The notes beneath the pieces were generated by a model. That model saw nothing but the letters and a program-made list of their open reading frames with translations. It was not told where the DNA came from and did not search any database. 64,000 nucleotides of DNA from Bilabrum cf. latius (lineage: Eukaryota > Bigyra: Bicosoecida > Bigyra > Bicosoecida), in NCBI GenBank assembly GCA_965178125.1, contig OZ237736.1, forward strand, positions 1,178,001 through 1,242,000. The letters are read 5' to 3'. Positions 45,689 to 60,600 of the stretch are shown here, piece after piece (position 1 is the first letter of the stretch; each line of letters opens with the position of its first letter). The translations under genes were made by a program, and so were the position numbers.

Positions 45689-48600
45689 TCAAGGCTACGT
45701 CTTAATGATAAATACCACGTACGTACCATCGTAAGCAGATGTTGGGGCAGATCCCGCGTTGACAAATGACACTGTCAGCTCCCTACCTGCTGATGGGCTC
45801 CCCTTCGAACCAAAGGTTCCCGGGGTACCAACTGTGGCCCGTAGGCCAGTGATCGGATCGGTAAACTGCGGCTGCAAGATAACCAAATCCGTAGCATCCA
45901 GCTGGAAGTAGTCTGTCAGATCAGCAAGCGGGATATCTACTGATTCAGAGTGCGTTGCTCCAGCAGCCACGGTAACAGGGGTGAAGTCGAGCGTGACTGT
46001 GCCGGCAATGAAGCTGTGGAAGGCCGACCCGTGAGGCCCAAGCTGCATCTTGCCATGTGTTCCATCCGTATTACCTGAACCGCCCTGAATGACAACATTA
46101 CCGCCTTGGCCCCCAGATGAAACGCCCCCGTTAAGATAAATGTTGCCAGCCTAGCTTGCTGCACTGCCGGCTGAAAGGCTCACAGACCCAGCATCAAGTG
46201 TCCCAGAGTCAGTAGATCCTGTTGATAGGACCAGCCAACCAGTGGAACCGGCAGTTGATACGCCAGAACTCAGTGTTATTGTACCAGACGCCCCCGAGAC
46301 AGCGTCTCCGCTACTAACAGTCACTGCACCAGACTGCCCATGGCTAGCAAGGCCAGAACCCATGGATATTTGCCCACTGCCACCACTAGTCGTTGATCCA
46401 GATGCCACTGAAACACCCCCAGAAGCTCCACTGGTTCCATCACCATCGGCACTTTGTAGAGAAATACTACCGGTCGTTCGCCCGTTGGCTGCCGATCCAG
46501 ACTCAATGCGAACTAGTCCACCAGTCCCCGTCGCACCACTGCTGCTGCCGCCGACCAAATAGACCGAACCACCCTACTACGAAGCAGCCGAGGCAACAGA
46601 GGGTTGCAGGGATATAGAACCAACTGTTCCGACGCTGGCATCCCCAGTCCGCAGAACAAGCCAGCCAGCATCACCCGACAATGCATTTCCAGTCGACATC
46701 ACCACGTCGCCACTATCACCCAAAGACGCCAACCCCGAGAAAATATCAACAGTCCCCGAAGCCCCACCTGTAGACGTACCAGATCCAACAGTCACCGCGC
46801 CCGAAGAGTCAAGCGAGGAAGACCCAGACAGCACGCTCACGCCGCCAGATGCTGCAGACACAGCCGCGCCCGACCCCACCGTCACCACGCCAGACACCGC
46901 GTTCGTCGATGCGCCCGATGCCACGCTCACCGCGCCCGATGATGCAGATGCCGCATCGCCAGACCGCACAGTCACCGTGCCCGTCACATCCTTGTCAGAA
47001 ACGCCAGACAGCACGCTCACGCCGCCAGATGCTGCAGACACAGCCGCGCCCGACCCCACCGTCACCACGCCAGACACCGCGTTCGTCGATGCGCCCGATG
47101 CCACGCTCACCGCGCCCGATGACGCAGATGCCGCATCGCCAGACCGCACAGTCACCGCGCCCGTCACATCCTTGTCAGAAACGCCAGACAGCACGCTCAC
47201 GCCGCCAGATGCTGCAGACACAGCCGCGCCCGACCCCACCGTCACCACGCCAGACACCGCGTTCGTCGATGCGCCCGATGCCACGCTCACCGCGCCCGAT
47301 GACGCAGATGCCGCATCGCCAGACCGCACAGTCACCGTGCCCGTCACATCCACGTCGGACGTGCCAGATCCAACAGTCACCGCGCCCGAAGAGTCAAGCG
47401 AGGAAGACCCAGACAGCACGCTCACGCCGCCAGATGCTGCAGACACAGCCGCGCCCGACCCCACCGTCACCACGCCAGACACCGCGTTCGTCGATGCGCC
47501 CGACGCCACGCTCACCGCGCCCGATGACGCAGATGCCGCATCGCCAGACCGCACAGTCACCGTGCCCGTCACATCCACGTCGGACGTGCCAGATCCAACA
47601 GTCACCGCGCCCGAAGAGTCAAGCGAGGAAGACCCAGACAGCACGCTCACGCCGCCAGATGCTGCAGACACAGCCGCGCCCGACCCCACCGTCACCACGC
47701 CAGACACCGCGTTCGTCGATGCGCCCGATGCCACGCTCACCGCGCCCGATGATGCAGATGCCGCATCGCCAGACCGCACAGTCACCGTGCCCGTCACATC
47801 CTTGTCAGAAACGCCAGACAGCACGCTCACGCCGCCAGATGCTGCAGACACAGCCGCGCCCGACCCCACCGTCACCACGCCAGACACCGCGTTCGTCGAT
47901 GCGCCCGATGCCACGCTCACCGCGCCCGATGATGCAGATGCCGCATCGCCAGACCGCACAGTCACCGTGCCCGTCACATCCTTGTCAGAAACGCCAGACA
48001 GCACGCTCACGCCGCCAGATGCTGCAGACACAGCCGCGCCCGACCCCACCGTCACCACGCCAGACACCGCGTTCGTCGATGCGCCCGATGCCACGCTCAC
48101 CGCGCCCGATGACGCAGATGCCGCATCGCCAGACCGCACAGTCACCGTGCCCGTCACATCCTTGTCAGAAACGCCAGACAGCACGCTCACGCCGCCAGAT
48201 GCTGCAGACACAGCCGCGCCCGACCCCACCGTCACCACGCCAGACACCGCGTTCGTCGATGCGCCCGATGCCACGCTCACCGCGCCCGATGACGCAGATG
48301 CCGCATCGCCAGACCGCACAGTCACCGTGCCCGTCACATCCACGTCGGACGTGCCAGATCCAACAGTCACCGCGCCCGAAGAGTCAAGCGAGGAAGACCC
48401 AGACAGCACGCTCACGCCGCCAGATGCTGCAGACACAGCCGCGCCCGACCCCACCGTCACCACGCCAGACACCGCGTTCGTCGATGCGCCCGACGCCACG
48501 CTCACCGCGCCCGATGACGCAGATGCCGCATCGCCAGACCGCACAGTCACCGTGCCCGTCACATCCTTGTCAGAAACGCCAGACAGCACGCTCACGCCGC

Positions 48601-51600
48601 CAGATGCTGCAGACACAGCCGCGCCCGACCCCACCGTCACCACGCCAGACACCGCGTTCGTCGATGCGCCCGATGCCACGCTCACCGCGCCCGATGACGC
48701 AGATGCCGCATCGCCAGACCGCACAGTCACCGTGCCCGTCACATCCTTGTCAGAAACGCCAGACAGCACGCTCACGCCGCCAGATGCTGCAGACACAGCC
48801 GCGCCCGACCCCACCGTCACCACGCCAGACACCGCGTTCGTCGATGCGCCCGATGCCACGCTCACCGCGCCCGATGATGCAGATGCCGCATCGCCAGACC
48901 GCACAGTCACCGTGCCCGTCACATCCACGTCGGACGTGCCAGATCCAACAGTCACCGCGCCCGAAGAGTCAAGCGAGGAAGACCCAGACAGCACGCTCAC
49001 GCCGCCAGATGCTGCAGACACAGCCGCGCCCGACCCCACCGTCACCACGCCAGACACCGCGTTCGTCGATGCGCCCGATGCCACGCTCACCGCGCCCGAT
49101 GATGCAGATGCCGCATCGCCAGACCGCACAGTCACCGTGCCCGTCACATCCTTGTCAGAAACGCCAGACAGCACGCTCACGCCGCCAGATGCTGCAGACA
49201 CAGCCGCGCCCGACCCCACCGTCACCACGCCAGACACCGCGTTCGTCGATGCGCCCGATGCCACGCTCACCGCGCCCGATGACGCAGATGCCGCATCGCC
49301 AGACCGCACAGTCACCGTGCCCGTCACATCCACGTCGGACGTGCCAGATCCAACAGTCACCGCGCCCGAAGAGTCAAGCGAGGAAGACCCAGACAGCACG
49401 CTCACGCCGCCAGATGCTGCAGACACAGCCGCGCCCGACCCCACCGTCACCACGCCAGACACCGCGTTCGTCGATGCGCCCGACGCCACGCTCACCGCGC
49501 CCGATGATGCAGATGCCGCATCGCCAGACTGCACAGTCACCGTGCCCGTCACATCCACGTCGGACGTGCCAGATCCAACAGTCACCGCGCCCGAAGAGTC
49601 AAGCGAGGAAGACCCAGACAGCACGCTCACGCCGCCAGATGCTGCAGACACAGCCGCGCCCGACCCCACCGTCACCACGCCAGACACCGCGTTCGTCGAT
49701 GCGCCCGATGCCACGCTCACCGCGCCCGATGACGCAGATGCCGCATCGCCAGACCGCACAGTCACCGTGCCCGTCACATCCTTGTCAGAAACGCCAGACA
49801 GCACGCTCACGCCGCCAGATGCTGCAGACACAGCCGCGCCCGACCCCACCGTCACCACGCCAGACACCGCGTTCGTCGATGCGCCCGATGCCACGCTCAC
49901 CGCGCCCGATGATGCAGATGCCGCATCGCCAGACCGCACAGTCACCGTGCCCGTCACATCCACGTCGGACGTGCCAGATCCAACAGTCACCGCGCCCGAA
50001 GAGTCAAGCGAGGAAGACCCAGACAGCACGCTCACGCCGCCAGATGCTGCAGACACAGCCGCGCCCGACCCCACCGTCACCACGCCAGACACCGCGTTCG
50101 TCGATGCGCCCGATGCCACGCTCACCGCGCCCGATGACGCAGATGCCGCATCGCCAGACCGCACAGTCACCGTGCCCGTCACATCCACGTCGGACGTGCC
50201 AGATCCAACAGTCACCGCGCCCGAAGAGTCAAGCGAGGAAGACCCAGACAGCACGCTCACGCCGCCAGATGCTGCAGACACAGCCGCGCCCGACCCCACC
50301 GTCACCACGCCAGACACCGCGTTCGTCGATGCGCCCGACGCCACGCTCACCGCGCCCGATGACGCAGATGCCGCATCGCCAGACCGCACAGTCACCGTGC
50401 CCGTCACATCCTTGTCAGAAACGCCAGACAGCACGCTCACGCCGCCAGATGCTGCAGACACAGCCGCGCCCGACCCCACCGTCACCACGCCAGACACCGC
50501 GTTCGTCGATGCGCCCGATGCCACGCTCACCGCGCCCGATGACGCAGATGCCGCATCGCCAGACCGCACAGTCACCGTGCCCGTCACATCCTTGTCAGAA
50601 ACGCCAGACAGCACGCTCACGCCGCCAGATGCTGCAGACACAGCCGCGCCCGACCCCACCGTCACCACGCCAGACACCGCGTTCGTCGATGCGCCCGACG
50701 CCACGCTCACCGCGCCCGATGACGCAGATGCCGCATCGCCAGACCGCACAGTCACCGTGCCCGTCACATCCACGTCGGACGTGCCAGATCCAACAGTCAC
50801 CGCGCCCGAAGAGTCAAGCGAGGAAGACCCAGACAGCACGCTCACGCCGCCAGATGCTGCAGACACAGCCGCGCCCGACCCCACCGTCACCACGCCAGAC
50901 ACCGCGTTCGTCGATGCGCCCGATGCCACGCTCACCGCGCCCGATGACGCAGATGCCGCATCGCCAGACCGCACAGTCACCGTGCCCGTCACATCCACGT
51001 CGGACGTGCCAGATCCAACAGTCACCGCGCCCGAAGAGTCAAGCGAGGAAGACCCAGACAGCACGCTCACGCCGCCAGATGCTGCAGACACAGCCGCGCC
51101 CGACCCCACCGTCACCACGCCAGACACCGCGTTCGTCGATGCGCCCGACGCCACGCTCACCGCGCCCGATGACGCAGATGCCGCATCGCCAGACCGCACA
51201 GTCACCGTGCCCGTCACATCCACGTCGGACGTGCCAGATCCAACAGTCACCGCGCCCGAAGAGTCAAGCGAGGAAGACCCAGACAGCACGCTCACGCCGC
51301 CAGATGCTGCAGACACAGCCGCGCCCGACCCCACCGTCACCACGCCAGACACCGCGTTCGTCGATGCGCCCGACGCCACGCTCACCGCGCCCGATGATGC
51401 AGATGCCGCATCGCCAGACTGCACAGTCACCGTGCCCGTCACATCCACGTCGGACGTGCCAGATCCAACAGTCACCGCGCCCGAAGAGTCAAGCGAGGAA
51501 GACCCAGACAGCACGCTCACGCCGCCAGATGCTGCAGACACAGCCGCGCCCGACCCCACCGTCACCACGCCAGACACCGCGTTCGTCGATGCGCCCGACG

Positions 51601-54600
51601 CCACGCTCACCGCGCCCGATGACGCAGATGCCGCATCGCCAGACCGCACAGTCACCGTGCCCGTCACATCCTTGTCAGAAACGCCAGACAGCACGCTCAC
51701 GCTGCCAGATGCTGCAGACACAGCCGCGCCCGACCCCACCGTCACCACGCCAGACACCGCGTTCGTCGATGCGCCCGACGCCACGCTCACCGCGCCCGAT
51801 GATGCAGATGCCGCATCGCCAGACCGCACAGTCACCGTACCCGTCACATCCTTGTCAGAAACGCCAGACAGCACGCTCACGCCGCCAGATGCTGCAGACA
51901 CAGCCGCGCCCGACCCCACCGTCACCACGCCAGACACCGCGTTCGTCGATGCGCCCGATGCCACGCTCACCGCGCCCGATGACGCAGATGCCGCATCGCC
52001 AGACCGCACAGTCACCGTGCCCGTCACATCCTTGTCAGAAACGCCAGACAGCACGCTCACGCTGCCAGATGCTGCAGACACAGCCGCGCCCGACCCCACC
52101 GTCACCACGCCAGACACCGCGTTCGTCGATGCGCCCGATGCCACGCTCACCGCGCCCGATGATGCAGATGCCGCATCGCCAGACCGCACAGTCACCGTGC
52201 CCGTCACATCCTTGTCAGAAACGCCAGACAGCACGCTCACGCCGCCAGATGCTGCAGACACAGCCGCGCCCGACCCCACCGTCACCACGCCAGACACCGC
52301 GTTCGTCGATGCGCCCGATGCCACGCTCACCGCGCCCGATGACGCAGATGCCGCATCGCCAGACCGCACAGTCACCGTGCCCGTCACATCCACGTCGGAC
52401 GTGCCAGATCCAACAGTCACCGCGCCCGAAGAGTCAAGCGAGGAAGACCCAGACAGCACGCTCACGCCGCCAGATGCTGCAGACACAGCCGCGCCCGACC
52501 CCACCGTCACCACGCCAGACACCGCGTTCGTCGATGCGCCCGACGCCACGCTCACCGCGCCCGATGACGCAGATGCCGCATCGCCAGACCGCACAGTCAC
52601 CGTGCCCGTCACATCCACGTCGGACGTGCCAGATCCAACAGTCACCGCGCCCGAAGAGTCAAGCGAGGAAGACCCAGACAGCACGCTCACGCCGCCAGAT
52701 GCTGCAGACACAGCCGCGCCCGACCCCACCGTCACCACGCCAGACACCGCGTTCGTCGATGCGCCCGATGCCACGCTCACCGCGCCCGATGATGCAGATG
52801 CCGCATCGCCAGACCGCACAGTCACCGTGCCCGTCACATCCACGTCGGACGTGCCAGATCCAACAGTCACCGCGCCCGAAGAGTCAAGCGAGGAAGACCC
52901 AGACAGCACGCTCACGCCGCCAGATGCTGCAGACACAGCCGCGCCCGACCCCACCGTCACCACGCCAGACACCGCGTTCGTCGATGCGCCCGATGCCACG
53001 CTCACCGCGCCCGATGACGCAGATGCCGCATCGCCAGACCGCACAGTCACCGTGCCCGTCACATCCACGTCGGACGTGCCAGATCCAACAGTCACCGCGC
53101 CCGAAGAGTCAAGCGAGGAAGACCCAGACAGCACGCTCACGCCGCCAGATGCTGCAGACACAGCCGCGCCCGACCCCACCGTCACCATGCCAGACACCGC
53201 GTTCGTCGATGCGCCCGATGCCACGCTCACCGCGCCCGATGATGCAGATGCCGCATCGCCAGACCGCACAGTCACCGTGCCCGTCACATCCTTGTCAGAA
53301 ACGCCAGACAGCACGCTCACGCCGCCAGATGCTGCAGACACAGCCGCGCCCGACCCCACCGTCACCACGCCAGACACCGCGTTCGTCGATGCGCCCGATG
53401 CCACGCTCACCGCGCCCGATGACGCAGATGCCGCATCGCCAGACCGCACAGTCACCGTGCCCGTCACATCCACGTCGGACGTGCCAGATCCAACAGTCAC
53501 CGCGCCCGAAGAGTCAAGCGAGGAAGACCCAGACAGCACGCTCACGCCGCCAGATGCTGCAGACACAGCCGCGCCCGACCCCACCGTCACCACGCCAGAC
53601 ACCGCGTTCGTCGATGCGCCCGACGCCACGCTCACCGCGCCCGATGACGCAGATGCCGCATCGCCAGACCGCACAGTCACCGTGCCCGTCACATCCTTGT
53701 CAGAAACGCCAGACAGCACGCTCACGCCGCCAGATGCTGCAGACACAGCCGCGCCCGACCCCACCGTCACCACGCCAGACACCGCGTTCGTCGATGCGCC
53801 CGACGCCACGCTCACCGCGCCCGATGATGCAGATGCCGCATCGCCAGACCGCACAGTCACCGTGCCCGTCACATCCACGTCAGAAACGCCAGACAGCACG
53901 CTCACGCCGCCAGATGCTGCAGACACAGCCGCGCCCGACCCCACCGTCACCACGCCAGACACCGCGTTCGTCGATGCGCCCGATGCCACGCTCACCGCGC
54001 CCGATGACGCAGATGCCGCATCGCCAGACCGCACAGTCACCGTGCCCGTCACATCCTTGTCAGAAACGCCAGACAGCACGCTCACGCCGCCAGATGCTGC
54101 AGACACAGCCGCGCCCGACCCCACCGTCACCACGCCAGACACCGCGTTCGTCGATGCGCCCGATGCCACGCTCACCGCGCCCGATGACGCAGATGCCGCA
54201 TCGCCAGACCGCACAGTCACCGTGCCCGTCACATCCTTGTCAGAAACGCCAGACAGCACGCTCACGCCGCCAGATGCTGCAGACACAGCCGCGCCCGACC
54301 CCACCGTCACCACGCCAGACACCGCGTTCGTCGATGCGCCCGACGCCACGCTCACCGCGCCCGATGATGCAGATGCCGCATCGCCAGACCGCACAGTCAC
54401 CGTGCCCGTCACATCCTTGTCAGAAACGCCAGACAGCACGCTCACGCCGCCAGATGCTGCAGACACAGCCGCGCCCGACCCCACCGTCACCACGCCAGAC
54501 ACCGCGTTCGTCGATGCGCCCGATGCCACGCTCACCGCGCCCGATGACGCAGATGCCGCATCGCCAGACCGCACAGTCACCGTGCCCGTCACATCCACGT

Positions 54601-57600
54601 CGGACGTGCCAGATCCAACAGTCACCGCGCCCGAAGAGTCAAGCGAGGAAGACCCAGACAGCACGCTCACGCCGCCAGATGCTGCAGACACAGCCGCGCC
54701 CGACCCCACCGTCACCACGCCAGACACCGCGTTCGTCGATGCGCCCGATGCCACGCTCACCGCGCCCGATGACGCAGATGCCGCATCGCCAGACCGCACA
54801 GTCACCGTGCCCGTCACATCCACGTCGGACGTGCCAGATCCAACAGTCACCGCGCCCGAAGAGTCAAGCGAGGAAGACCCAGACAGCACGCTCACGCCGC
54901 CAGATGCTGCAGACACAGCCGCGCCCGACCCCACCGTCACCATGCCAGACACCGCGTTCGTCGATGCGCCCGATGCCACGCTCACCGCGCCCGATGATGC
55001 AGATGCCGCATCGCCAGACCGCACAGTCACCGTGCCCGTCACATCCTTGTCAGAAACGCCAGACAGCACGCTCACGCCGCCAGATGCTGCAGACACAGCC
55101 GCGCCCGACCCCACCGTCACCACGCCAGACACCGCGTTCGTCGATGCGCCCGATGCCACGCTCACCGCGCCCGATGACGCAGATGCCGCATCGCCAGACC
55201 GCACAGTCACCGTGCCCGTCACATCCACGTCGGACGTGCCAGATCCAACAGTCACCGCGCCCGAAGAGTCAAGCGAGGAAGACCCAGACAGCACGCTCAC
55301 GCCGCCAGATGCTGCAGACACAGCCGCGCCCGACCCCACCGTCACCACGCCAGACACCGCGTTCGTCGATGCGCCCGACGCCACGCTCACCGCGCCCGAT
55401 GACGCAGATGCCGCATCGCCAGACCGCACAGTCACCGTGCCCGTCACATCCACGTCAGAAACGCCAGACAGCACGCTCACGCCGCCAGATGCTGCAGACA
55501 CAGCCGCGCCCGACCCCACCGTCACCACGCCAGACACCGCGTTCGTCGATGCGCCCGATGCCACGCTCACCGCGCCCGATGACGCAGATGCCGCATCGCC
55601 AGACCGCACAGTCACCGTGCCCGTCACATCCTTGTCAGAAACGCCAGACAGCACGCTCACGCCGCCAGATGCTGCAGACACAGCCGCGCCCGACCCCACC
55701 GTCACCACGCCAGACACCGCGTTCGTCGATGCGCCCGATGCCACGCTCACCGCGCCCGATGACGCAGATGCCGCATCGCCAGACCGCACAGTCACCGTGC
55801 CCGTCACATCCTTGTCAGAAACGCCAGACAGCACGCTCACGCCGCCAGATGCTGCAGACACAGCCGCGCCCGACCCCACCGTCACCACGCCAGACACCGC
55901 GTTCGTCGATGCGCCCGATGCCACGCTCACCGCGCCCGATGACGCAGATGCCGCATCGCCAGACCGCACAGTCACCGTGCCCGTCACATCCTTGTCAGAA
56001 ACGCCAGACAGCACGCTCACGCCGCCAGATGCTGCAGACACAGCCGCGCCCGACCCCACCGTCACCACGCCAGACACCGCGTTCGTCGATGCGCCCGATG
56101 CCACGCTCACCGCGCCCGATGATGCAGATGCCGCATCGCCAGACCGCACAGTCACCGTGCCCGTCACATCCACGTCGGACGTGCCAGATCCAACAGTCAC
56201 CGCGCCCGAAGAGTCAAGCGAGGAAGACCCAGACAGCACGCTCACGCCGCCAGATGCTGCAGACACAGCCGCGCCCGACCCCACCGTCACCACGCCAGAC
56301 ACCGCGTTCGTCGATGCGCCCGACGCCACGCTCACCGCGCCCGATGACGCAGATGCCGCATCGCCAGACCGCACAGTCACCGTGCCCGTCACATCCACGT
56401 CGGACGTGCCAGATCCAACAGTCACCGCGCCCGAAGAGTCAAGCGAGGAAGACCCAGACAGCACGCTCACGCCGCCAGATGCTGCAGACACAGCCGCGCC
56501 CGACCCCACCGTCACCACGCCAGACACCGCGTTCGTCGATGCGCCCGATGCCACGCTCACCGCGCCCGATGACGCAGATGCCGCATCGCCAGACCGCACA
56601 GTCACCGTGCCCGTCACATCCACGTCGGACGTGCCAGATCCAACAGTCACCGCGCCCGAAGAGTCAAGCGAGGAAGACCCAGACAGCACGCTCACGCCGC
56701 CAGATGCTGCAGACACAGCCGCGCCCGACCCCACCGTCACCACGCCAGACACCGCGTTCGTCGATGCGCCCGACGCCACGCTCACCGCGCCCGATGATGC
56801 AGATGCCGCATCGCCAGACCGCACAGTCACCGTGCCCGTCACATCCACGTCGGACGTGCCAGATTCAACAGTCACCGCGCCCGAAGAGTCAAGCGAGGAA
56901 GACCCAGACAGCACGCTCACGCCGCCAGATGCTGCAGACACAGCCGCGCCCGACCCCACCGTCACCACGCCAGACACCGCGTTCGTCGATGCACCCGACG
57001 CCACGCTCACCGCGCCCGATGACGCAGATGCCGCATCGCCAGACCGCACAGTCACCGTGCCCGTCACATCCTTGTCAGAAACGCCAGACAGCACGCTCAC
57101 GCCGCCAGATGCTGCAGACACAGCCGCGCCCGACCCCACCGTCACCACGCCAGACACCGCGTTCGTCGATGCGCCCGATGCCACGCTCACCGCGCCCGAT
57201 GATGCAGATGCCGCATCGCCAGACCGCACAGTCACCGTGCCCGTCACATCCACGTCGGACGTGCCAGATCCAACAGTCACCGCGCCCGAAGAGTCAAGCG
57301 AGGAAGACCCAGACAGCACGCTCACGCCGCCAGATGCTGCAGACACAGCCGCGCCCGACCCCACCGTCACCACGCCAGACACCGCGTTCGTCGATGCGCC
57401 CGACGCCACGCTCACCGCGCCCGATGACGCAGATGCCGCATCGCCAGACCGCACAGTCACCGTGCCCGTCACATCCACGTCGGACGTGCCAGATCCAACA
57501 GTCACCGCGCCCGAAGAGTCAAGCGAGGAAGACCCAGACAGCACGCTCACGCCGCCAGATGCTGCAGACACAGCCGCGCCCGACCCCACCGTCACCACGC

Positions 57601-60600
57601 CAGACACCGCGTTCGTCGATGCGCCCGATGCCACGCTCACCGCGCCCGATGACGCAGATGCCGCATCGCCAGACCGCACAGTCACCGTGCCCGTCACATC
57701 CTTGTCAGAAACGCCAGACAGCACGCTCACGCCGCCAGATGCTGCAGACACAGCCGCGCCCGACCCCACCGTCACCACGCCAGACACCGCGTTCGTCGAT
57801 GCGCCCGATGCCACGCTCACCGCGCCCGATGATGCAGATGCCGCATCGCCAGACCGCACAGTCACCGTGCCCGTCACATCCACGTCGGACGTGCCAGATC
57901 CAACAGTCACCGCGCCCGAAGAGTCAAGCGAGGAAGACCCAGACAGCACGCTCACGCCGCCAGATGCTGCAGACACAGCCGCGCCCGACCCCACCGTCAC
58001 CACGCCAGACACCGCGTTCGTCGATGCGCCCGACGCCACGCTCACCGCGCCCGATGACGCAGATGCCGCATCGCCAGACCGCACAGTCACCGTGCCCGTC
58101 ACATCCTTGTCAGAAACGCCAGACAGCACGCTCACGCCGCCAGATGCTGCAGACACAGCCGCGCCCGACCCCACCGTCACCACGCCAGACACCGCGTTCG
58201 TCGATGCGCCCGATGCCACGCTCACCGCGCCCGATGATGCAGATGCCGCATCGCCAGACCGCACAGTCACCGTGCCCGTCACATCCTTGTCAGAAACGCC
58301 AGACAGCACGCTCACGCCGCCAGATGCTGCAGACACAGCCGCGCCCGACCCCACCGTCACCACGCCAGACACCGCGTTCGTCGATGCGCCCGATGCCACG
58401 CTCACCGCGCCCGATGACGCAGATGCCGCATCGCCAGACCGCACAGTCACCGTGCCCGTCACATCCACGTCGGACGTGCCAGATCCAACAGTCACCGCGC
58501 CCGAAGAGTCAAGCGAGGAAGACCCAGACAGCACGCTCACGCCGCCAGATGCTGCAGACACAGCCGCGCCCGACCCCACCGTCACCACGCCAGACACCGC
58601 GTTCGTCGATGCGCCCGACGCCACGCTCACCGCGCCCGATGACGCAGATGCCGCATCGCCAGACCGCACAGTCACCGTGCCCGTCACATCCACGTCGGAC
58701 GTGCCAGATCCAACAGTCACCGCGCCCGAAGAGTCAAGCGAGGAAGACCCAGACAGCACGCTCACGCCGCCAGATGCTGCAGACACAGCCGCGCCCGACC
58801 CCACCGTCACCACGCCAGACACCGCGTTCGTCGATGCGCCCGATGCCACGCTCACCGCGCCCGATGACGCAGATGCCGCATCGCCAGACCGCACAGTCAC
58901 CGTGCCCGTCACATCCACGTCGGACGTGCCAGATCCAACAGTCACCGCGCCCGAAGAGTCAAGCGAGGAAGACCCAGACAGCACGCTCACGCCGCCAGAT
59001 GCTGCAGACACAGCCGCGCCCGACCCCACCGTCACCACGCCAGACACCGCGTTCGTCGATGCGCCCGACGCCACGCTCACCGCGCCCGATGATGCAGATG
59101 CCGCATCGCCAGACCGCACAGTCACCGTGCCCGTCACATCCTTGTCAGAAACGCCAGACAGCACGCTCACGCCGCCAGATGCTGCAGACACAGCCGCGCC
59201 CGACCCCACCGTCACCACGCCAGACACCGCGTTCGTCGATGCGCCCGATGCCACGCTCACCGCGCCCGATGACGCAGATGCCGCATCGCCAGACCGCACA
59301 GTCACCGTGCCCGTCACATCCACGTCGGACGTGCCAGATCCAACAGTCACCGCGCCCGAAGAGTCAAGCGAGGAAGACCCAGACAGCACGCTCACGCCGC
59401 CAGATGCTGCAGACACAGCCGCGCCCGACCCCACCGTCACCACGCCAGACACCGCGTTCGTCGATGCGCCCGACGCCACGCTCACCGCGCCCGATGATGC
59501 AGATGCCGCATCGCCAGACCGCACAGTCACCGTGCCCGTCACATCCACGTCGGACGTGCCAGATCCAACAGTCACCGCGCCCGAAGAGTCAAGCGAGGAA
59601 GACCCAGACAGCACGCTCACGCCGCCAGATGCTGCAGACACAGCCGCGCCCGACCCCACCGTCACCACGCCAGACACCGCGTTCGTCGATGCGCCCGACG
59701 CCACGCTCACCGCGCCCGATGATGCAGATGCCGCATCGCCAGACCGCACAGTCACCGTGCCCGTCACATCCACGTCGGACGTGCCAGATTCAACAGTCAC
59801 CGCGCCCGAAGAGTCAAGCGAGGAAGACCCAGACAGCACGCTCACGCCGCCAGATGCTGCAGACACAGCCGCGCCCGACCCCACCGTCACCACGCCAGAC
59901 ACCGCGTTCGTCGATGCACCCGACGCCACGCTCACCGCGCCCGATGACGCAGATGCCGCATCGCCAGACCGCACAGTCACCGTGCCCGTCACATCCACGT
60001 CGGACGTGCCAGATCCAACAGTCACCGCGCCCGAAGAGTCAAGCGAGGAAGACCCAGACAGCACGCTCACGCCGCCAGATGCTGCAGACACAGCCGCGCC
60101 CGACCCCACCGTCACCACGCCAGACACCGCGTTCGTTGCCGGTCCAGATGCTAGTTGCACCATTCCAGATGCTCCGGAGCCTGCGTTGCCACTTTGAACT
60201 GTTATCTGGCCTGTAAATCCGTTTGTTGACGATCCTGTTGATAGGGCGAGAGATCCGGATGAACCGCCGGCCCCCGTTCCACCTTCTGACCCAATGCGAA
60301 CCTATCCACTCGTGAGTGAATCCATGGATGCACCAGATACAATATCAATGCTGCCCCCTGTACTGGAAGCATCAGCTGATGCCCCACCTTGCATCACTAT
60401 CGACCCGCCGTCGTCGACCGTCGATGATCCTCCACGGATTTCGATCAAGCCGCCTGGACTGTCTTCTACATCTGCCGTCAGGATTTGGGTTGACAATCCG
60501 CCCTGGATGATGACCGTCCCATCCTCATTCGTGTGAATTTCAAAGGTGTTGTTTGAGAAGAAGAAGGCGTCGTTGCCATCATACGTGAAGTTAGGGTTCG

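Noticed and set aside
45450-45692. 80-codon minus ORF just downstream of the giant surface gene, joinable by a GT-AG intron
   Set aside because: The surface-protein C-terminal domain already ends naturally in a beta strand followed two codons later by TGA. The extra ORF has no recognisable content, though an alternative last exon cannot be excluded.
46780-60137. CRISPR array
   Set aside because: Units are contiguous coding repeats with no unique spacers, and the gene context is eukaryotic.
46849-60216. Plus-strand ORFs of over 4,400 codons across the array
   Set aside because: They are by-products of a stop-free repeat with unit length divisible by three. They lack flanking domains and a sensible start, while the minus frame continues into a signal peptide, EGF modules and a C-terminal domain.
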